A stretch of 53,813 nucleotides of DNA from Clostridia bacterium (GCA_017451045.1 JAFSSK010000128.1:1-53813); one strand, 5' to 3'. Shown: positions 40,125 to 50,986, numbered from the stretch's first letter. A program made the numbers and translations. The notes: a model not told the origin generated them from the sequence alone.

Positions 40125-40554
40125 ACAGCAGGAAAAGATCATACTCGAAGAGGCCGCGAATCTCGGACAGAAGATCCGGGATGACGCCAGAACGATCACG
40201 CTGAACGTAGCCAGAAAAAGATTCCGGGAAAACGCGGAACTGCAGCGGATGATCTCAGAATGGAGAAAAGAGAACAACGATCTGCAAGAGGAGTTGAAAC
40301 GGACGGATCGCGACACATACACGCTGGACAGCCTCCAGACCAAGCTCGACGGGATATGGCAGGAGATCGTTCAGGATGAAGACTACAAAAGACTCAGCGA
40401 TGCAGAAGCGGAAATGAACGAGCTGATGGCAAAGGTCAAGACTATACTTGAATACAACATCACCGGCGAAAAGCCGTCTTGCAAAGGCACAGCCTGCGCA
40501 GGATGCCGAGGATGCTCGGCAGATCCGGAACGGAAGGAGAATAAGGACTTATGA
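40117..40554 (+). CDS. ricA: YlbF/YmcA-family regulator, RicA-like
   Basis: 145 residues, mostly helical YlbF-family fold (about 1-112) with a cysteine-rich tail CKGTACAGCRGC near 122-133. Its place between miaB and mutS matches B. subtilis ymcB-ymcA-(cotE)-mutS. RicA, RicF and RicT form the Y-complex with [4Fe-4S] clusters that modulates RNase Y; the tail cysteines are the expected cluster ligands. RicT is also encoded here (4717-6111) and RNase Y as well (46515-48071). The start overlaps miaB and the stop overlaps mutS (ATGA). Confidence 0.85.
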   Translation: MDKQQEKIILEEAANLGQKIRDDARTITLNVARKRFRENAELQRMISEWRKENNDLQEELKRTDRDTYTLDSLQTKLDGIWQEIVQDEDYKRLSDAEAEMNELMAKVKTILEYNITGEKPSCKGTACAGCRGCSADPERKENKDL

Positions 40555-43151
40555 CTCCCATGATGGAGCAGTATTTTGAGATCAAGAACCAGTATAAGGA
40601 CTATATCCTTTTCTACCGTCTCGGGGATTTTTACGAGATGTTTTACGACGACGCCGTGATCGCCAGCCGGGAGATCGACCTGACCCTGACCGGCAAGGAC
40701 TGCGGCGAGCCGGAACGCGCTCCTATGTGCGGGGTGCCGTTCCATTCGGCGGAGACATATATCGGCAAACTGCTGGAAAAAGGCTACAAGGTCGCCATCT
40801 GCGAGCAGACGGAAGACCCTGCTCTGGCAAAAGGGCTTGTCAGAAGGGAAGTCATCAGAGTCGTGACGCCGGGCACACTGATCGAGCCGGGACTGTTGAA
40901 GGATCAGAAAAACAATTATCTTTGCTCGATCAATATGACGGACACCGGGTGCGGCGTCTGCTTCGCTGACGTTTCCACGTCGCAGATCTTCGCCACCTCA
41001 TTCGACGGCCCGGACGCCGTGGGAAAACTGACGAACGAGCTCGGTACATATGAGCCGAGCGAGATACTGATCAATACGGACGCGTCTTTTCTGGAAAAGG
41101 AGACCAAACATACCGCAGGCGGAATCCACGCCGTCTGGAACACAGACCAGAAGAGCCGGTATGACGAAGCCGAATGCAGGGAACGCGTCATCAGCCAGTT
41201 CAAGGATATGGCGGGCAGTCCCGTGCTGGAGGACAAACCGCTGGTGGGAGCCGTCGGCGCGCTCCTGTCCTATATCTCCGAAATGGAGAAGGGCGATATC
41301 TCTTATATCAGCGAGCTGCGCGTCTACCGCGACGATCAGTTCATGGAAATCGAGCTGAATACCAGGAGAAACCTTGAACTGACGGAAACGCTGCGCACCA
41401 AGGACAAGCGGGGGACGCTGCTGTGGGTGCTGGACCACACCAAATCCGCGCCCGGCGCGAGACTGCTCAGAAAATGGATCGAGCATCCGCTGCGTCACGT
41501 CAAATCGATTTTGAGACGGCAGGGCGCTGTCGAGGAACTGTTCCAAAACTTCATGCTCAGAGAAGAGATCGGCGATCTGCTTTCCCAGGTCCTTGACCTG
41601 GAGCGTCTGGTCACCAAAGTCGTTTACGGAAGCGCGAACGCGAAAGATATGCGCGCCATCGTCTCGACGATTTCCATCCTTCCCGGGATGAAAGCGACGC
41701 TTGAAAAATGCAAATCGGAAGAGCTCTGCAGGATCAGGACGGAGATGGACACGCTGGACGACATCCGTGATCTGATCCAGAAAGCCATCGCAGACAATCC
41801 GCCCTTTTCGCTGCGGGAAGGCGGTCTGATCGCAGACGGGTACAACGAGCAGGTAGACTATTTACGGTCCGTCATGCACGACGGGAAGAGCTGGGTTGAA
41901 AAACTGGCTGACGAGGAACGCGAAAAGACCGGGATCAAGACGTTGAAGATCGGATACAACAAAGTGTTCGGATACTATATCGAGATCACAAGATCCCTTT
42001 TGGACCAGGTCCCCGAGCGCTATATCCGCAAGCAGACGCTCACAGGCGCCGAGCGCTTTATCACGCAGGAACTCAAGGACCTGGAATCCACCATCCTCGG
42101 GGCAGAAGGCAAGATCTGCGCGCTGGAGTATGAGATCTTCCAGCAGATCCGGGTCACGGTTGCCGAGGACGCAAAGAAGATCCAGAAAGCCGCGGCGCTC
42201 CTGTCCGAACTGGACGCATACCTCAGCCTTGCAACGGCTGCTGTCCGGAACAAATACAGCAAGCCGGAGGTAGACGAGGCGGACGTCATCAATATCAAAG
42301 AGGGCCGGCACCCTGTCGTCGAGCGGTTCGTCAAGGACAGCTACTTTGTCCCCAACGACACTTACCTCGATACAAACCGGAACCGCATGATGCTGATCAC
42401 GGGACCGAACATGGCCGGAAAATCGACTTACATGAGGCAGGTGGCGCTGATCACGCTCATGGCCCAGATCGGATCGTTCGTCCCGGCCGCGGACGCGCGC
42501 ATCGGCGTGGTGGACAAGATCTTCACCCGGGTAGGCGCTTCAGACGACCTTGCGTCGGGACAGTCCACCTTCATGCTCGAGATGAACGAGGTGGCGTATA
42601 TTCTGAAGCATGCCACGAAAAGAAGCCTGATCATTTACGATGAGGTCGGACGCGGAACGTCGACGTTCGACGGGATGAGTATCGCCCGGGCGATACTGGA
42701 GTATACGAACGGAAAGAAGATCGGCGCCAAGACGCTGTTCGCCACGCACTACCACGAGCTGACCAGCATGGAGAACGAATTCGACGGCATCGTGAATTAT
42801 AACATCGCGGCAAAGAAACGCGGCGACGAAGTCACTTTCCTCAGAAAGATCATCAGGGGCTCCTCGGACGACAGCTACGGGATCGAGGTGGCTAAACTGG
42901 CCGGCCTTCCCAACGAGGTCATCAAGCGAGCCAAGGAGATCCTTCGGGCGGTCGAGCTGTCCGCGAAGGATCTGACGACTTCAGATTCCGATTTGTCGGG
43001 GCTGGAGGACGATTCCGTCATCGACCTGGATGACGTCGTGAAGGAGCAGGTCATCCAGCAGCTGAAGGCGCTGGATATCAATTCGCTGTCCCCGTACGAG
43101 GCCATATCGCTTCTTTTCCAGATCCAGAAGCAGATCAAGGAAGCGGACTAA
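40551..43151 (+). CDS. mutS: DNA mismatch recognition protein MutS
   Basis: 866-residue mismatch sensor. Residues 1-115 are the mismatch-binding domain, with the Phe-x-Glu pair in RLGDFYEMF. Connector, lever and clamp domains follow, then the ATPase with Walker A GPNMAGKSTYMRQ (near 618) and DEVGRGTSTFDG. C-terminal tetramerisation region is present (LKALDINSLSPYEAI). Start overlaps ricA by 4 bp, and mutL follows after 27 bp. Confidence 0.98.
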   Translation: MTPMMEQYFEIKNQYKDYILFYRLGDFYEMFYDDAVIASREIDLTLTGKDCGEPERAPMCGVPFHSAETYIGKLLEKGYKVAICEQTEDPALAKGLVRREVIRVVTPGTLIEPGLLKDQKNNYLCSINMTDTGCGVCFADVSTSQIFATSFDGPDAVGKLTNELGTYEPSEILINTDASFLEKETKHTAGGIHAVWNTDQKSRYDEAECRERVISQFKDMAGSPVLEDKPLVGAVGALLSYISEMEKGDISYISELRVYRDDQFMEIELNTRRNLELTETLRTKDKRGTLLWVLDHTKSAPGARLLRKWIEHPLRHVKSILRRQGAVEELFQNFMLREEIGDLLSQVLDLERLVTKVVYGSANAKDMRAIVSTISILPGMKATLEKCKSEELCRIRTEMDTLDDIRDLIQKAIADNPPFSLREGGLIADGYNEQVDYLRSVMHDGKSWVEKLADEEREKTGIKTLKIGYNKVFGYYIEITRSLLDQVPERYIRKQTLTGAERFITQELKDLESTILGAEGKICALEYEIFQQIRVTVAEDAKKIQKAAALLSELDAYLSLATAAVRNKYSKPEVDEADVINIKEGRHPVVERFVKDSYFVPNDTYLDTNRNRMMLITGPNMAGKSTYMRQVALITLMAQIGSFVPAADARIGVVDKIFTRVGASDDLASGQSTFMLEMNEVAYILKHATKRSLIIYDEVGRGTSTFDGMSIARAILEYTNGKKIGAKTLFATHYHELTSMENEFDGIVNYNIAAKKRGDEVTFLRKIIRGSSDDSYGIEVAKLAGLPNEVIKRAKEILRAVELSAKDLTTSDSDLSGLEDDSVIDLDDVVKEQVIQQLKALDINSLSPYEAISLLFQIQKQIKEAD

Positions 43152-43178
43152 AACGAAAGAGAACACAGGAGTTGCGCT

Positions 43179-45071
43179 ATGGGAAAAATCAATGTGCTGC
43201 CGTTCGCGGTCGCCAACCTGATCGCCGCCGGCGAAGTCGTGGACCGGCCCGCATCCGTCATCAAAGAGCTGATGGAGAATTCGATCGATGCCGGGGCCAC
43301 CAGGATCACGGTGGAAATACAGCATGGCGGTGTGACGTTCATGCGCGTGGCTGACAACGGGTGCGGCATTTCGGCAGAAGACCTGCCGGTAGCCGTCAAG
43401 AGACATGCCACCAGCAAGATCCAGACCGCGGACGATCTGGACGGGATCAAAACGCTTGGGTTCCGCGGCGAAGCGCTTGCGGCGATCGCTGCCGTCTCCC
43501 ACATGCGAATCATCACCAAGACCCCGGAAAGCACGATGGGCGCCATGCTGGAGTCTTTCGACAGCGACCATGTGGAACTGACGGAAAGAGGATGCTCCAG
43601 CGGCACGACGATCATCGTCGAGGATCTGTTCGCCAACGTTCCGGCCAGGCGGAAATTCCTGAAAAAAGATATCACGGAAGCCATGGCGGTACAGGCAAAC
43701 GTGGAAAAAGTGGCGCTGTCAAGGCCAGATATCGCCGTGACGCTCATCATCGACGGCACCATCCGTCTGGAAACGGTCGGAGACGGCAGCCTTCAGAACG
43801 CCATCTACTCCGTGTTCGGGAAAGACTTCGCCGGGAAACTGATAGAGATCAACACCGGCTCGGACGGGATCGGACTTACCGGATTCATCGGGAGGACGGA
43901 CAACTACCGCGGCAACCGGAACTGCCAGAATTTCTTTATCAACGGCAGATACGTCAAGAGCAAAACGGCGATGGCCGCCCTGGAACAGGCGTATACCGCC
44001 TACATACCGGCGGAGAAATACCCCGTATGCGTCCTGAATCTGAAGATAGATCCGAAACGCGTGGACGTCAACGTGCACCCCGCCAAGCTGGAAGTTCATT
44101 TTTCCAACGAAAAGCCGGTTTTCGACTGCGTGTACTATTCTGTCAAACTGGCGCTGGAAGAGAACGTCACACGCCCCTCTCTGTCGCTTGAAAAGGGATG
44201 GGACAACAAGGGAAGGATGGCAGACTCCTTCGTCCCGGTGGAAGAACACCCGGAATCGGTTCAGAAGCGCCAGCTGAGCATTCCCATGCGCACGCCTGAG
44301 CCGGAAAGAACGAAGGTGCCTGAACCTGTGCCTGTCAGAACGGACGAGCGCATAACGCGTCCGGCCCCGCCCCAAAGCCCTACGGCACCTGCCGCTGACG
44401 AAAAAGCGTACAGACAGCCTTCGGCGGATGAACGCCGGACAAGTCAGCCCGAGCCGGGCGCGAAAAAAGAGATTCCGGCGCCCATACCGGAAGGGACCTG
44501 GAAGATACTCGGGGTCATTTACAACGCCTATATCATCGTAGATATCGGCGAAAAAGTCCTGCTGATCGACCAGCACGCCGCGCACGAGCGGATCAATTTT
44601 GAAAAGTTCAAAAAACAGATGCTGGCGGAAGAGCCTGCTTCGCAGATGCTGCTGACGTCGATCGACGTCATGGCGACGGAGGAGGAGATCCGGGCACTGG
44701 ATAATTTCAGGGAGGAACTGAGCCGGATCGGATTCTCGTTCACGTCCGGAAAGCACGCGGTCCAGGTCACCGCCGTCCCGGTCGGGATCGAACCGGAGCA
44801 GGTCCCCGGACTTCTGACGGAGATGGCCGCCCAACTGCTCCAGGGGACAGGGAACGTCCGCCTGACAAGGGACATCCTGTTTGAGAAGGCGCTGTTCCAG
44901 ATGTCCTGCAAGGCATCGATCAAGGCTGGCAGGGTCTATACGGACGAGGATATCGAATGGGTCGTCCGTCAGCTGATGGAGAATCCCGAGATCACTTTCT
45001 GCCCGCACGGGCGCCCGGTGGCGATGGAACTGACCAAAAAGATGCTGGATCAGCAGTTCGGCCGCGAATAG
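43179..45071 (+). CDS. mutL: DNA mismatch repair protein MutL with endonuclease motif
   Basis: 630 residues. GHKL ATPase domain: ELMENSIDAGAT, ADNGCGI and KTLGFRGEALAAI. A Pro/Glu/Arg-rich linker (about 345-440) leads to the dimerisation domain, which has the metal-dependent nicking motif DQHAAHERINFE starting at Asp464, plus SCKASIKA and CPHGRPV. MutL with this motif cuts the new strand itself in bacteria without MutH, as expected for Firmicutes. GGAG precedes ATG 43179. Confidence 0.97.
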   Translation: MGKINVLPFAVANLIAAGEVVDRPASVIKELMENSIDAGATRITVEIQHGGVTFMRVADNGCGISAEDLPVAVKRHATSKIQTADDLDGIKTLGFRGEALAAIAAVSHMRIITKTPESTMGAMLESFDSDHVELTERGCSSGTTIIVEDLFANVPARRKFLKKDITEAMAVQANVEKVALSRPDIAVTLIIDGTIRLETVGDGSLQNAIYSVFGKDFAGKLIEINTGSDGIGLTGFIGRTDNYRGNRNCQNFFINGRYVKSKTAMAALEQAYTAYIPAEKYPVCVLNLKIDPKRVDVNVHPAKLEVHFSNEKPVFDCVYYSVKLALEENVTRPSLSLEKGWDNKGRMADSFVPVEEHPESVQKRQLSIPMRTPEPERTKVPEPVPVRTDERITRPAPPQSPTAPAADEKAYRQPSADERRTSQPEPGAKKEIPAPIPEGTWKILGVIYNAYIIVDIGEKVLLIDQHAAHERINFEKFKKQMLAEEPASQMLLTSIDVMATEEEIRALDNFREELSRIGFSFTSGKHAVQVTAVPVGIEPEQVPGLLTEMAAQLLQGTGNVRLTRDILFEKALFQMSCKASIKAGRVYTDEDIEWVVRQLMENPEITFCPHGRPVAMELTKKMLDQQFGRE

Positions 45072-45158
45072 GAGCCGGACGCGGATCCGCCGCAAAAAAG
45101 AACTTTCCGACGTGCAACTGTCTTTTGCATAGCCGGTCAGCCGAAAGGATAATAGAAT

Positions 45159-46295
45159 ATGTTTGAACTGCTTAAACAAGAGGGCAGGGCAAGGAGGGGC
45201 ATCCTGCACACGGTGCACGGAGACATCCAGACACCTGTCTTTATGAACGTTGGCACCTGCGCCGCGATCAAGGGGGGCGTGTCAACGGAAGAACTGACGA
45301 AGATCGGATGCCAGGTCGAATTGTCCAACACCTATCATCTGCATCTGCGGCCGGGTGACGGCGTCATCAGAGACATGGGCGGCATCCGCAAGTTCATGAA
45401 CTGGAAAGGACCGGTTCTGACGGACAGTGGCGGCTTCCAGGTCTTCTCCCTGGCAGGACTGAGGAAGATCAAGGAGGAAGGGGTGTATTTCGCCTCGCAT
45501 ATCGACGGACGCAGGATCTTCATGGGCCCGGAAGAGAGCATGCAGATCCAGTCGAATCTTGCGTCTACGATCGCGATGGCGTTCGACGAGTGCGTCGAGA
45601 ACCCCAGCCCTTACGATTATGTCCGTCAGTCATGCGAGCGTACCGCAAGATGGCTAGTCCGCTGCAAAGCGGAAATGGACAGGCTGAACAGCCTGCCGGA
45701 CACCATCAACCGAAAGCAGATGCTGTTCGGCATCAATCAGGGCGGAACGTATGAGGATCTGCGGATCGCCAATATGCAGCAGATCGCGGAACTGAACCTG
45801 GACGGCTACGCCATCGGCGGGCTGGCGGTCGGCGAGGAGACGGAGGAGATGTACCGGATCATCGACGCGGTCGAACCGTATATGCCGAAAGACCGCCCCA
45901 GGTATCTGATGGGCGTGGGAACGCCGCAGAACATTCTGGAGTGCGTGCATCTCGGCGTAGATTTCTTCGACCGCGTGATGCCGAGTCGGAACGCAAGACA
46001 CGGCAACCTGTTTACATGGGAAGGCAAGATCAACATACAGAACGAGAAATATCTCAAGGATCCGAACCCGATCAGCCAGTCCTGTAACTGCCCGACCTGC
46101 AAAAAGTATTCAAGGTCCTACATAAGACACCTGATCAAGGCGAAGGAGTCGCTGGGCATGCGTCTCGCCGTGACGCACAATCTATATTTTTACAATTCCC
46201 TGACGGCGAAGATCAGGGAAGCGCTGGACGAAGGCTCTTTTGAAAGCTTCTACCGGAAATACCGGAACGTTCTGGGCGAACGGAACCCAGACTGA
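45159..46295 (+). CDS. tgt: tRNA-guanine transglycosylase
   Basis: 378-residue enzyme that replaces G34 by preQ1 in tRNAs with GUN anticodons. DSGGFQVFSL near residue 90 holds the catalytic Asp, a second active-site block is GVGTPQNILECV, and zinc is bound by CNCPTC with a later His (YIRHL). Full length for the family. It lies 87 bp behind mutL and may be in the same transcript. No queA is in the window. Confidence 0.97.
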   Translation: MFELLKQEGRARRGILHTVHGDIQTPVFMNVGTCAAIKGGVSTEELTKIGCQVELSNTYHLHLRPGDGVIRDMGGIRKFMNWKGPVLTDSGGFQVFSLAGLRKIKEEGVYFASHIDGRRIFMGPEESMQIQSNLASTIAMAFDECVENPSPYDYVRQSCERTARWLVRCKAEMDRLNSLPDTINRKQMLFGINQGGTYEDLRIANMQQIAELNLDGYAIGGLAVGEETEEMYRIIDAVEPYMPKDRPRYLMGVGTPQNILECVHLGVDFFDRVMPSRNARHGNLFTWEGKINIQNEKYLKDPNPISQSCNCPTCKKYSRSYIRHLIKAKESLGMRLAVTHNLYFYNSLTAKIREALDEGSFESFYRKYRNVLGERNPD

Positions 46296-46314
46296 GACAA
46301 CCGCATAACAAAGC

Positions 46315-46353
46315 AAAAGCGCCAAGACTCGATCTGAATCTCGACGCTTTTTT
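46315..46353 (+). terminator. terminator after tgt
   Basis: AAAAGCG pairs with CGCTTTT around a partly paired loop, followed by further T. Bases 46354-46514 up to the rny stop show no gene. Confidence 0.6.
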
Positions 46354-46514
46354 GACCGCGCTTGCCTGTGAAGCATCCACAGGTGTTGCCGCACGGTCTG
46401 GCTGGTTACTCATTTATATACTCAAAGCGGCGTGCCGCCAATATCCTACGGGGCTCTATTTTATGTATAATTCCCTGGGGGTAAGAGTGTATCGTTTGAG
46501 TTTCGCGGAACGGA

Positions 46515-48071
46515 TTATTTCGCGTAATCCACCGCTCTGCTTTCCCGGATGACGTTGATCTTGATCTGTCCGGGATACTTGACTTCGTCCTGAATCTTTT
46601 GGGCCATCTCTCTGGCGATGATCTTCATACCGTCATCGTTGACATCTTCCGGCTTGACCATCACGCGGATTTCACGGCCGGCCTGAATCGCATATGCGCG
46701 TTCAACGCCGCTGAAACCGGTGGCGATCTCTTCCAGTTTTTCAAGACGCTTGATATAGTTTTCAAAGTCTGCTCTTCTTGCGCCGGGCCTTGCCGCGGAG
46801 ATTGCGTCCGCTGCCTGGACAAGGATAGCAATAATGGTTTTCGGCTCAACATCGTTATGGTGAGCTTCGATGGCATGGACTACGTCCCTGCCTTCTTTGT
46901 ACTTCTTCGCGAGCTGAACGCCAAGTTCAACATGCGAACCTTCCACATCGTGCGGAAATGCCTTGCCGATGTCATGAAGCAGACCTGCGCGCTTGGCAAT
47001 CTGACTGCTCACGCCGAGTTCTTCGGCCATGGCTCCGGCCAGAAAGGCTACTTCGATGGAATGCTGCAGGACATTCTGCCCGTAACTGGTACGGTATTTC
47101 AGACGGCCCAGCATCTTGATCAGTTCAGGATGCAGACCGTGAACGCCGACTTCGAAAGTTGCGCGTTCTCCTGCCTGTTTGATCTCCGCGTCCACCTCAC
47201 GCTGCGCTTTTTCTACGGTCTCCTCGATACGGCTGGGATGGATACGCCCGTCCGCTATGAGTTTCTCGAGAGAAAGTCTTGCTACCTCGCGCCGCACCGG
47301 ATCGAATCCCGAAATGGTGATTGCCTCCGGCGTGTCGTCGATAATGAGTTCGACGCCTGTTAGTGTTTCCAGTTTCTGAATGTTACGGCCTTCACGACCT
47401 ATGATACGTCCTTTCATATCCTCACTCGGGATCTCAACGACTGAAACGGCGTTCTCAGATACCTGATCTGCCGCCATGCGCTGAATGGCGAGAGTGATGA
47501 TATTCTTTGCTTTCGTATCGGCTTCTTCCTTGAATTGTTCGTCAAGTTCATCCAGGCGCTGAGCGAGTTCGTGCTTGTACTGAGATTCCGTCCGGGACAT
47601 CAGTTCCTGCTTGGCTTCCTCGGAACTCAAACCCGACAGTTCCTCAAGCTTTGCAATCTGCTCCCCGAGCGCTTCTTCAATCTTGACACGCAAGTCGTCA
47701 TTGTCCTTGATTTTCTTGTTCAAAGCTTCTGTTTTATGCTCTAAAGCTTCTGTTTTCTTATCCAGGTTTTCTTCCTTCTGGGTAATCCAACGCTCCTGAC
47801 GTGTAACTTCAGCTCTGCGTTCTTTCAATTCGCGTTCGACTTCGTTCCGTTGACGGATGATCTCTTCCTTTGCTTCGACCAGGGCTTCCTTTTTGGCAGA
47901 TTCGGCCTTTTTCTGGCCTTCTTCCAAAATGCGTTTGGCCTGTTCTTCGGCAGATCCGATCTCCTTCTCCGCAACTTTTTTCCGATACATGATGCCGGCG
48001 AAAACACCGGCGGCAGCACCGACGATCAAGGCGATGACACCGACTAGAATCACGACAACTGGTTCTGGCAT
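46515..48071 (-). CDS. rny: ribonuclease Y
   Basis: 518-residue membrane-anchored endoribonuclease, the main initiator of mRNA decay in Firmicutes. N-terminal helix (5-27), long charged coiled coil (about 30-205), KH domain with [10 protein letters not shown] near 217, and HD domain with LLHDIGKA near 367 and HHNDVEP. The ATG follows AAGGGGG. RicT and RicA-like modulators are encoded elsewhere in the window. Confidence 0.98.
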   Translation of the reverse strand: MPEPVVVILVGVIALIVGAAAGVFAGIMYRKKVAEKEIGSAEEQAKRILEEGQKKAESAKKEALVEAKEEIIRQRNEVERELKERRAEVTRQERWITQKEENLDKKTEALEHKTEALNKKIKDNDDLRVKIEEALGEQIAKLEELSGLSSEEAKQELMSRTESQYKHELAQRLDELDEQFKEEADTKAKNIITLAIQRMAADQVSENAVSVVEIPSEDMKGRIIGREGRNIQKLETLTGVELIIDDTPEAITISGFDPVRREVARLSLEKLIADGRIHPSRIEETVEKAQREVDAEIKQAGERATFEVGVHGLHPELIKMLGRLKYRTSYGQNVLQHSIEVAFLAGAMAEELGVSSQIAKRAGLLHDIGKAFPHDVEGSHVELGVQLAKKYKEGRDVVHAIEAHHNDVEPKTIIAILVQAADAISAARPGARRADFENYIKRLEKLEEIATGFSGVERAYAIQAGREIRVMVKPEDVNDDGMKIIAREMAQKIQDEVKYPGQIKINVIRESRAVDYAK

Positions 48072-48136
48072 GGTAACACCCCCTTTATTTAATTAACAAA
48101 CAACTATGCGCATAAGCACATAAAAGTTCATTTTAT

Positions 48137-48165
48137 ATTTTACAATAGAAAACTTCGGTTGTCAA
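48137..48165 (-). promoter_or_regulatory. promoter of rny
   Basis: Minus-strand TTGACA (48160-48165), 17 bp, TAAAAT (48137-48142). Confidence 0.85.
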
Positions 48166-48251
48166 TATCAGTTGGCAAAATACCCGCACGACCGGGACAG
48201 TCTGACGGTCAAAACCGGGAGATCCAGACTGTTTCAAGGCCTTGCAGAACC

Positions 48252-48280
48252 TTGACAATCAAAGGACCTTATGATACAAT
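48252..48280 (+). promoter_or_regulatory. promoter of glyS
   Basis: TTGACA (48252-48257), 17 bp, TACAAT (48275-48280) with TG one base ahead. The leader is only about 35 nt, so no T-box fits. Confidence 0.88.
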
Positions 48281-48320
48281 ACAGGCATGAAAAAAGGCAC
48301 AGTAAAAGGAGTTGATTCTT

Positions 48321-49712
48321 ATGCTTCACGAAGATAAAACGATGGATAAGATCGTTGCCCTGTGTAAGAACAGGGGATTTATTTTTCCAAACAGTGAAAT
48401 ATACGGCGGCCTCGCCAATGCCTGGGACTACGGCCCGTTGGGCGTTGAGTTCAAAAACAACGTCAAAAAGGCATGGCTGAAGAAATTCGTTCAGGAATCG
48501 CCCTACAACGTAGGACTTGATTCCGCGATCCTGATGAACCCCCAGACCTGGGTGACCACGGGTCACGTTTCCTCCTTCTCCGATCCGCTGCTGGACTGCA
48601 GAAGCTGTAAAGCCCGCCACCGCGCGGACAAGCTGATCGGGGATTTCTACGCGGACGTCAACGTCGATGCGATGTCCTTTGACGAGATGGACAAATTCAT
48701 CGCCGAGCACGACAATATCGTATGCCCGGTCTGCGGGCAGCACAATTTCACGCCCATCCGCAAATTCAACCTGATGTTCAAGACGGCGATCGGCGTTACG
48801 GAAGATTCGTCGTCCACTTGCTATCTCCGCCCGGAAACGGCTCAGGGCATCTTTTTGAACTTTCCGAACATCCAGCGGACGACCAGACGGAAACTGCCGT
48901 TCGGCGTGTGCCAGGTCGGAAAAGCCTTCCGAAACGAGATCACGCCCGGCAACTTCACTTTCCGCACCCGCGAGTTCGAGCAGATGGAATGCGAGTTCTT
49001 CTGCAAGCCCGATACGGATCTGGAATGGTTCGCTTACTGGAAGGACTACTGCAAGAATTGGCTGCTGACCCTCGGGATCAGCGAAGAGCACATCCGCATG
49101 CGAGACCATGAAAAGGCGGAACTTGCGTTCTATTCCAAGGCCACGACGGATATCGAATATGCGTTCCCGTTCACGGACTGGGGAGAACTGTGGGGCATCG
49201 CGGACAGGACCAATTACGACCTTGGCCGTCACCAGGAGGCATCCGGAAAAGACCTTTCCTACTTCGACCAGGAAACGGGAGAGCATTACATCCCGTTCGT
49301 GATCGAGCCGTCCCTGGGGTGCGACCGCGTGGCGCTCGCGTTCCTGTGCGAAGCGTATGACGAGGAAGTCGTCGACGCCGAGAAGAACGATGTCAGGACT
49401 GTCCTTCACCTGCACCCGGCGCTCGCTCCGTTCAAAGCAGCCGTGCTGCCGCTGTCCAAAAAGCTGTCCGAACCCGCTGAGGCGATCTATAAGGAACTGT
49501 CCCACTACTTTATGGTCGACTTCGACGAGACGGGCTCGATCGGAAAGCGGTACCGCCGTGAGGACGAGATCGGAACGCCTCTTTGCATCACGTATGACTT
49601 CGACAGCGAGGAAGACCATTGCGTGACCGTCCGCGACAGAGATACGATGGAACAGGTCAGGATCCCGATCGAAAACGTCCGCGAATATGTCGCGAAGGCG
49701 ATCGATTTCTAA
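48321..49712 (+). CDS. glyS: glycyl-tRNA synthetase, homodimeric type
   Basis: 463-residue class IIa enzyme of the alpha2 kind, not the two-gene GlyQ/GlyS kind. Motifs: [48 protein letters not shown] (motif 2) and [14 protein letters not shown] (motif 3), then the anticodon-binding domain. Four cysteines (CRSC near 94, CPVC near 135) suggest a zinc site. ATG 48321 is 9 nt from AGGAG; the in-frame TTG at 48312 is too near it. Confidence 0.97.
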   Translation: MLHEDKTMDKIVALCKNRGFIFPNSEIYGGLANAWDYGPLGVEFKNNVKKAWLKKFVQESPYNVGLDSAILMNPQTWVTTGHVSSFSDPLLDCRSCKARHRADKLIGDFYADVNVDAMSFDEMDKFIAEHDNIVCPVCGQHNFTPIRKFNLMFKTAIGVTEDSSSTCYLRPETAQGIFLNFPNIQRTTRRKLPFGVCQVGKAFRNEITPGNFTFRTREFEQMECEFFCKPDTDLEWFAYWKDYCKNWLLTLGISEEHIRMRDHEKAELAFYSKATTDIEYAFPFTDWGELWGIADRTNYDLGRHQEASGKDLSYFDQETGEHYIPFVIEPSLGCDRVALAFLCEAYDEEVVDAEKNDVRTVLHLHPALAPFKAAVLPLSKKLSEPAEAIYKELSHYFMVDFDETGSIGKRYRREDEIGTPLCITYDFDSEEDHCVTVRDRDTMEQVRIPIENVREYVAKAIDF

Positions 49713-49731
49713 AATCGGAAAACAGATACAC

Positions 49732-49782
49732 AAAAAAGACTGCTTGCGCGCCGGCATAGCCGAGCGTTCAAGCAGCCTTTTT
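49732..49782. terminator. bidirectional terminator between glyS and rplL
   Basis: CTGCTTG (49740-49746) pairs with CAAGCAG (49769-49775), with A-rich and T-rich flanks on both sides. Confidence 0.85.
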
Positions 49783-49833
49783 CAAACGGTTGATCCGTTT
49801 GATTATCCGGCAGACAGGTAGCCAGAAAACTGA

Positions 49834-50211
49834 TTATTTGATTTCGACAGTTGCGCCGGCTTCTGCCAACTGAGCTTTCAGTTTTTCAGCATCATCCTTG
49901 GAGACGCCTTCTTTGATTGCCTTCGGGCAAGCTTCTACAAGGTCTTTAGCTTCTTTCAGGCCGAGACCGGTGATTTCACGGACAACTTTGATGACGTTCA
50001 GTTTGCTTGCGCCGAAGTCTGTCAGCACAACGTCAAACTCTGTCTTTTCCTCAGCAGCTGCGGGAGCGGCAGCGGCAGCGCCGGCAACGGCAACGGGAGC
50101 GGCAGCGGAAACGCCGAATTCTTCCTCAACAGCCTTTACCAGGTCAGCCAGTTCCAGGATTGTCAGGGACTTCAGTTCCTCAACGATACTTGCGATTTTT
50201 TCGGATGCCAT
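49834..50211 (-). CDS. rplL: ribosomal protein L7/L12
   Basis: 125-residue stalk protein that recruits translation factors to the ribosome. N-terminal dimerisation helices ([22 protein letters not shown]), an Ala/Pro hinge (about 38-52) and the factor-binding domain ([20 protein letters not shown]). ATG 50211 is spaced 9 nt from GGAGG, better than the ATG at 50217. It is co-transcribed with rplJ. Confidence 0.98.
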   Translation of the reverse strand: MASEKIASIVEELKSLTILELADLVKAVEEEFGVSAAAPVAVAGAAAAAPAAAEEKTEFDVVLTDFGASKLNVIKVVREITGLGLKEAKDLVEACPKAIKEGVSKDDAEKLKAQLAEAGATVEIK

Positions 50212-50281
50212 AATCATATTCCTCCAAATTCTACTAAATGTTTCTTTGTGAGATCATGCTGCGGGTCTGTATGCTTTCGCA

Positions 50282-50818
50282 TCAGGCTTCTGCAGCGGGA
50301 GCCGCCTCTTCAGCGGCAGGAGCTTCACCGCTCTTGTCGACAACTGCCTGCAATGCATATGCAAAGCTGAACAGCGGGGAGCGGAGACTTCCAAGAAGTT
50401 TTGCGAGCAGAACTTCTTTAGACGGAATATCCGCCAGTGTCTTGACTTCATCTGCGTTCAGCAGCTTGCCGTCGCAATAGCCGGCCAGAATTTCAAAGGT
50501 AGCGATCTTTTCAGCGTACTCTTTGAGGATCTTGGCGGGAGCTACAGCGTCTGTGGGACTGACGGCGATGGCTGTCATACCCTGAAGATGCGCCTTCATA
50601 TCGGCGTAGCCTGCTTCATCGCAAGCTCTGCCTGTCAGCGTATTCTTCATGACGACATACTTCACGCCGGCTTCACGAAGCGCTTTACGCATTTTGGTAT
50701 CTTCATCGACTTTGATACCCTGATAGTTCACAACGACACCGGAAACGGAGTTTTTGATTTGCTCAGCGAGATCGGCGACGATCTGCTGCTTTTGTTCCAG
50801 AACCTTAGTGCTGGGCAT
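50282..50818 (-). CDS. rplJ: ribosomal protein L10
   Basis: 178 residues; base of the stalk, binding 23S rRNA and L7/L12 dimers through its C-terminal helix. N-terminal QKQQIVADLAEQIKNS and VVVNYQGIKVDEDTKMRK are typical. The C terminus ends in an unusual Ala/Glu-rich tail (residues 165-178). GGGAGGT precedes ATG 50818. The first gene after the L10 leader. Confidence 0.98.
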   Translation of the reverse strand: MPSTKVLEQKQQIVADLAEQIKNSVSGVVVNYQGIKVDEDTKMRKALREAGVKYVVMKNTLTGRACDEAGYADMKAHLQGMTAIAVSPTDAVAPAKILKEYAEKIATFEILAGYCDGKLLNADEVKTLADIPSKEVLLAKLLGSLRSPLFSFAYALQAVVDKSGEAPAAEEAAPAAEA

Positions 50819-50821
50819 TCA

Positions 50822-50986
50822 ATTCACCTCCCATTGTGAAAAACCGATAAAATAGAAAAAACTTTCTCCCGAAGCATCACAAGCGCCGAAAGAAAGCCAC
50901 ACACATAGTTTCGATATGAGTTTGTCTCTCCTCGGCAGGGAAGCAATGCTTTTATCGGGAACCTGCTGTCTTTGGATAACGGGGCA
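50822..50986 (-). promoter_or_regulatory. L10 (rplJ) leader
   Basis: The transcript starts near 50980 and has a 160-nt structured leader before rplJ. Firmicute L10 leaders bind the L10-L12 complex and act by attenuation; the visible attenuator hairpin supports that here. Exact protein-binding elements were not folded. Confidence 0.75.
50856..50896 (-). terminator. attenuator in the L10 leader
   Basis: A CTTTCT.../...AGAAAG stem with inner CGG pairing (50862-50896) followed on the minus strand by six T. Confidence 0.75.

Noticed and set aside
48234..49757. A 507-codon minus-strand open frame
   Set aside because: Antisense to glyS; it would also cross the glyS promoter and terminator.
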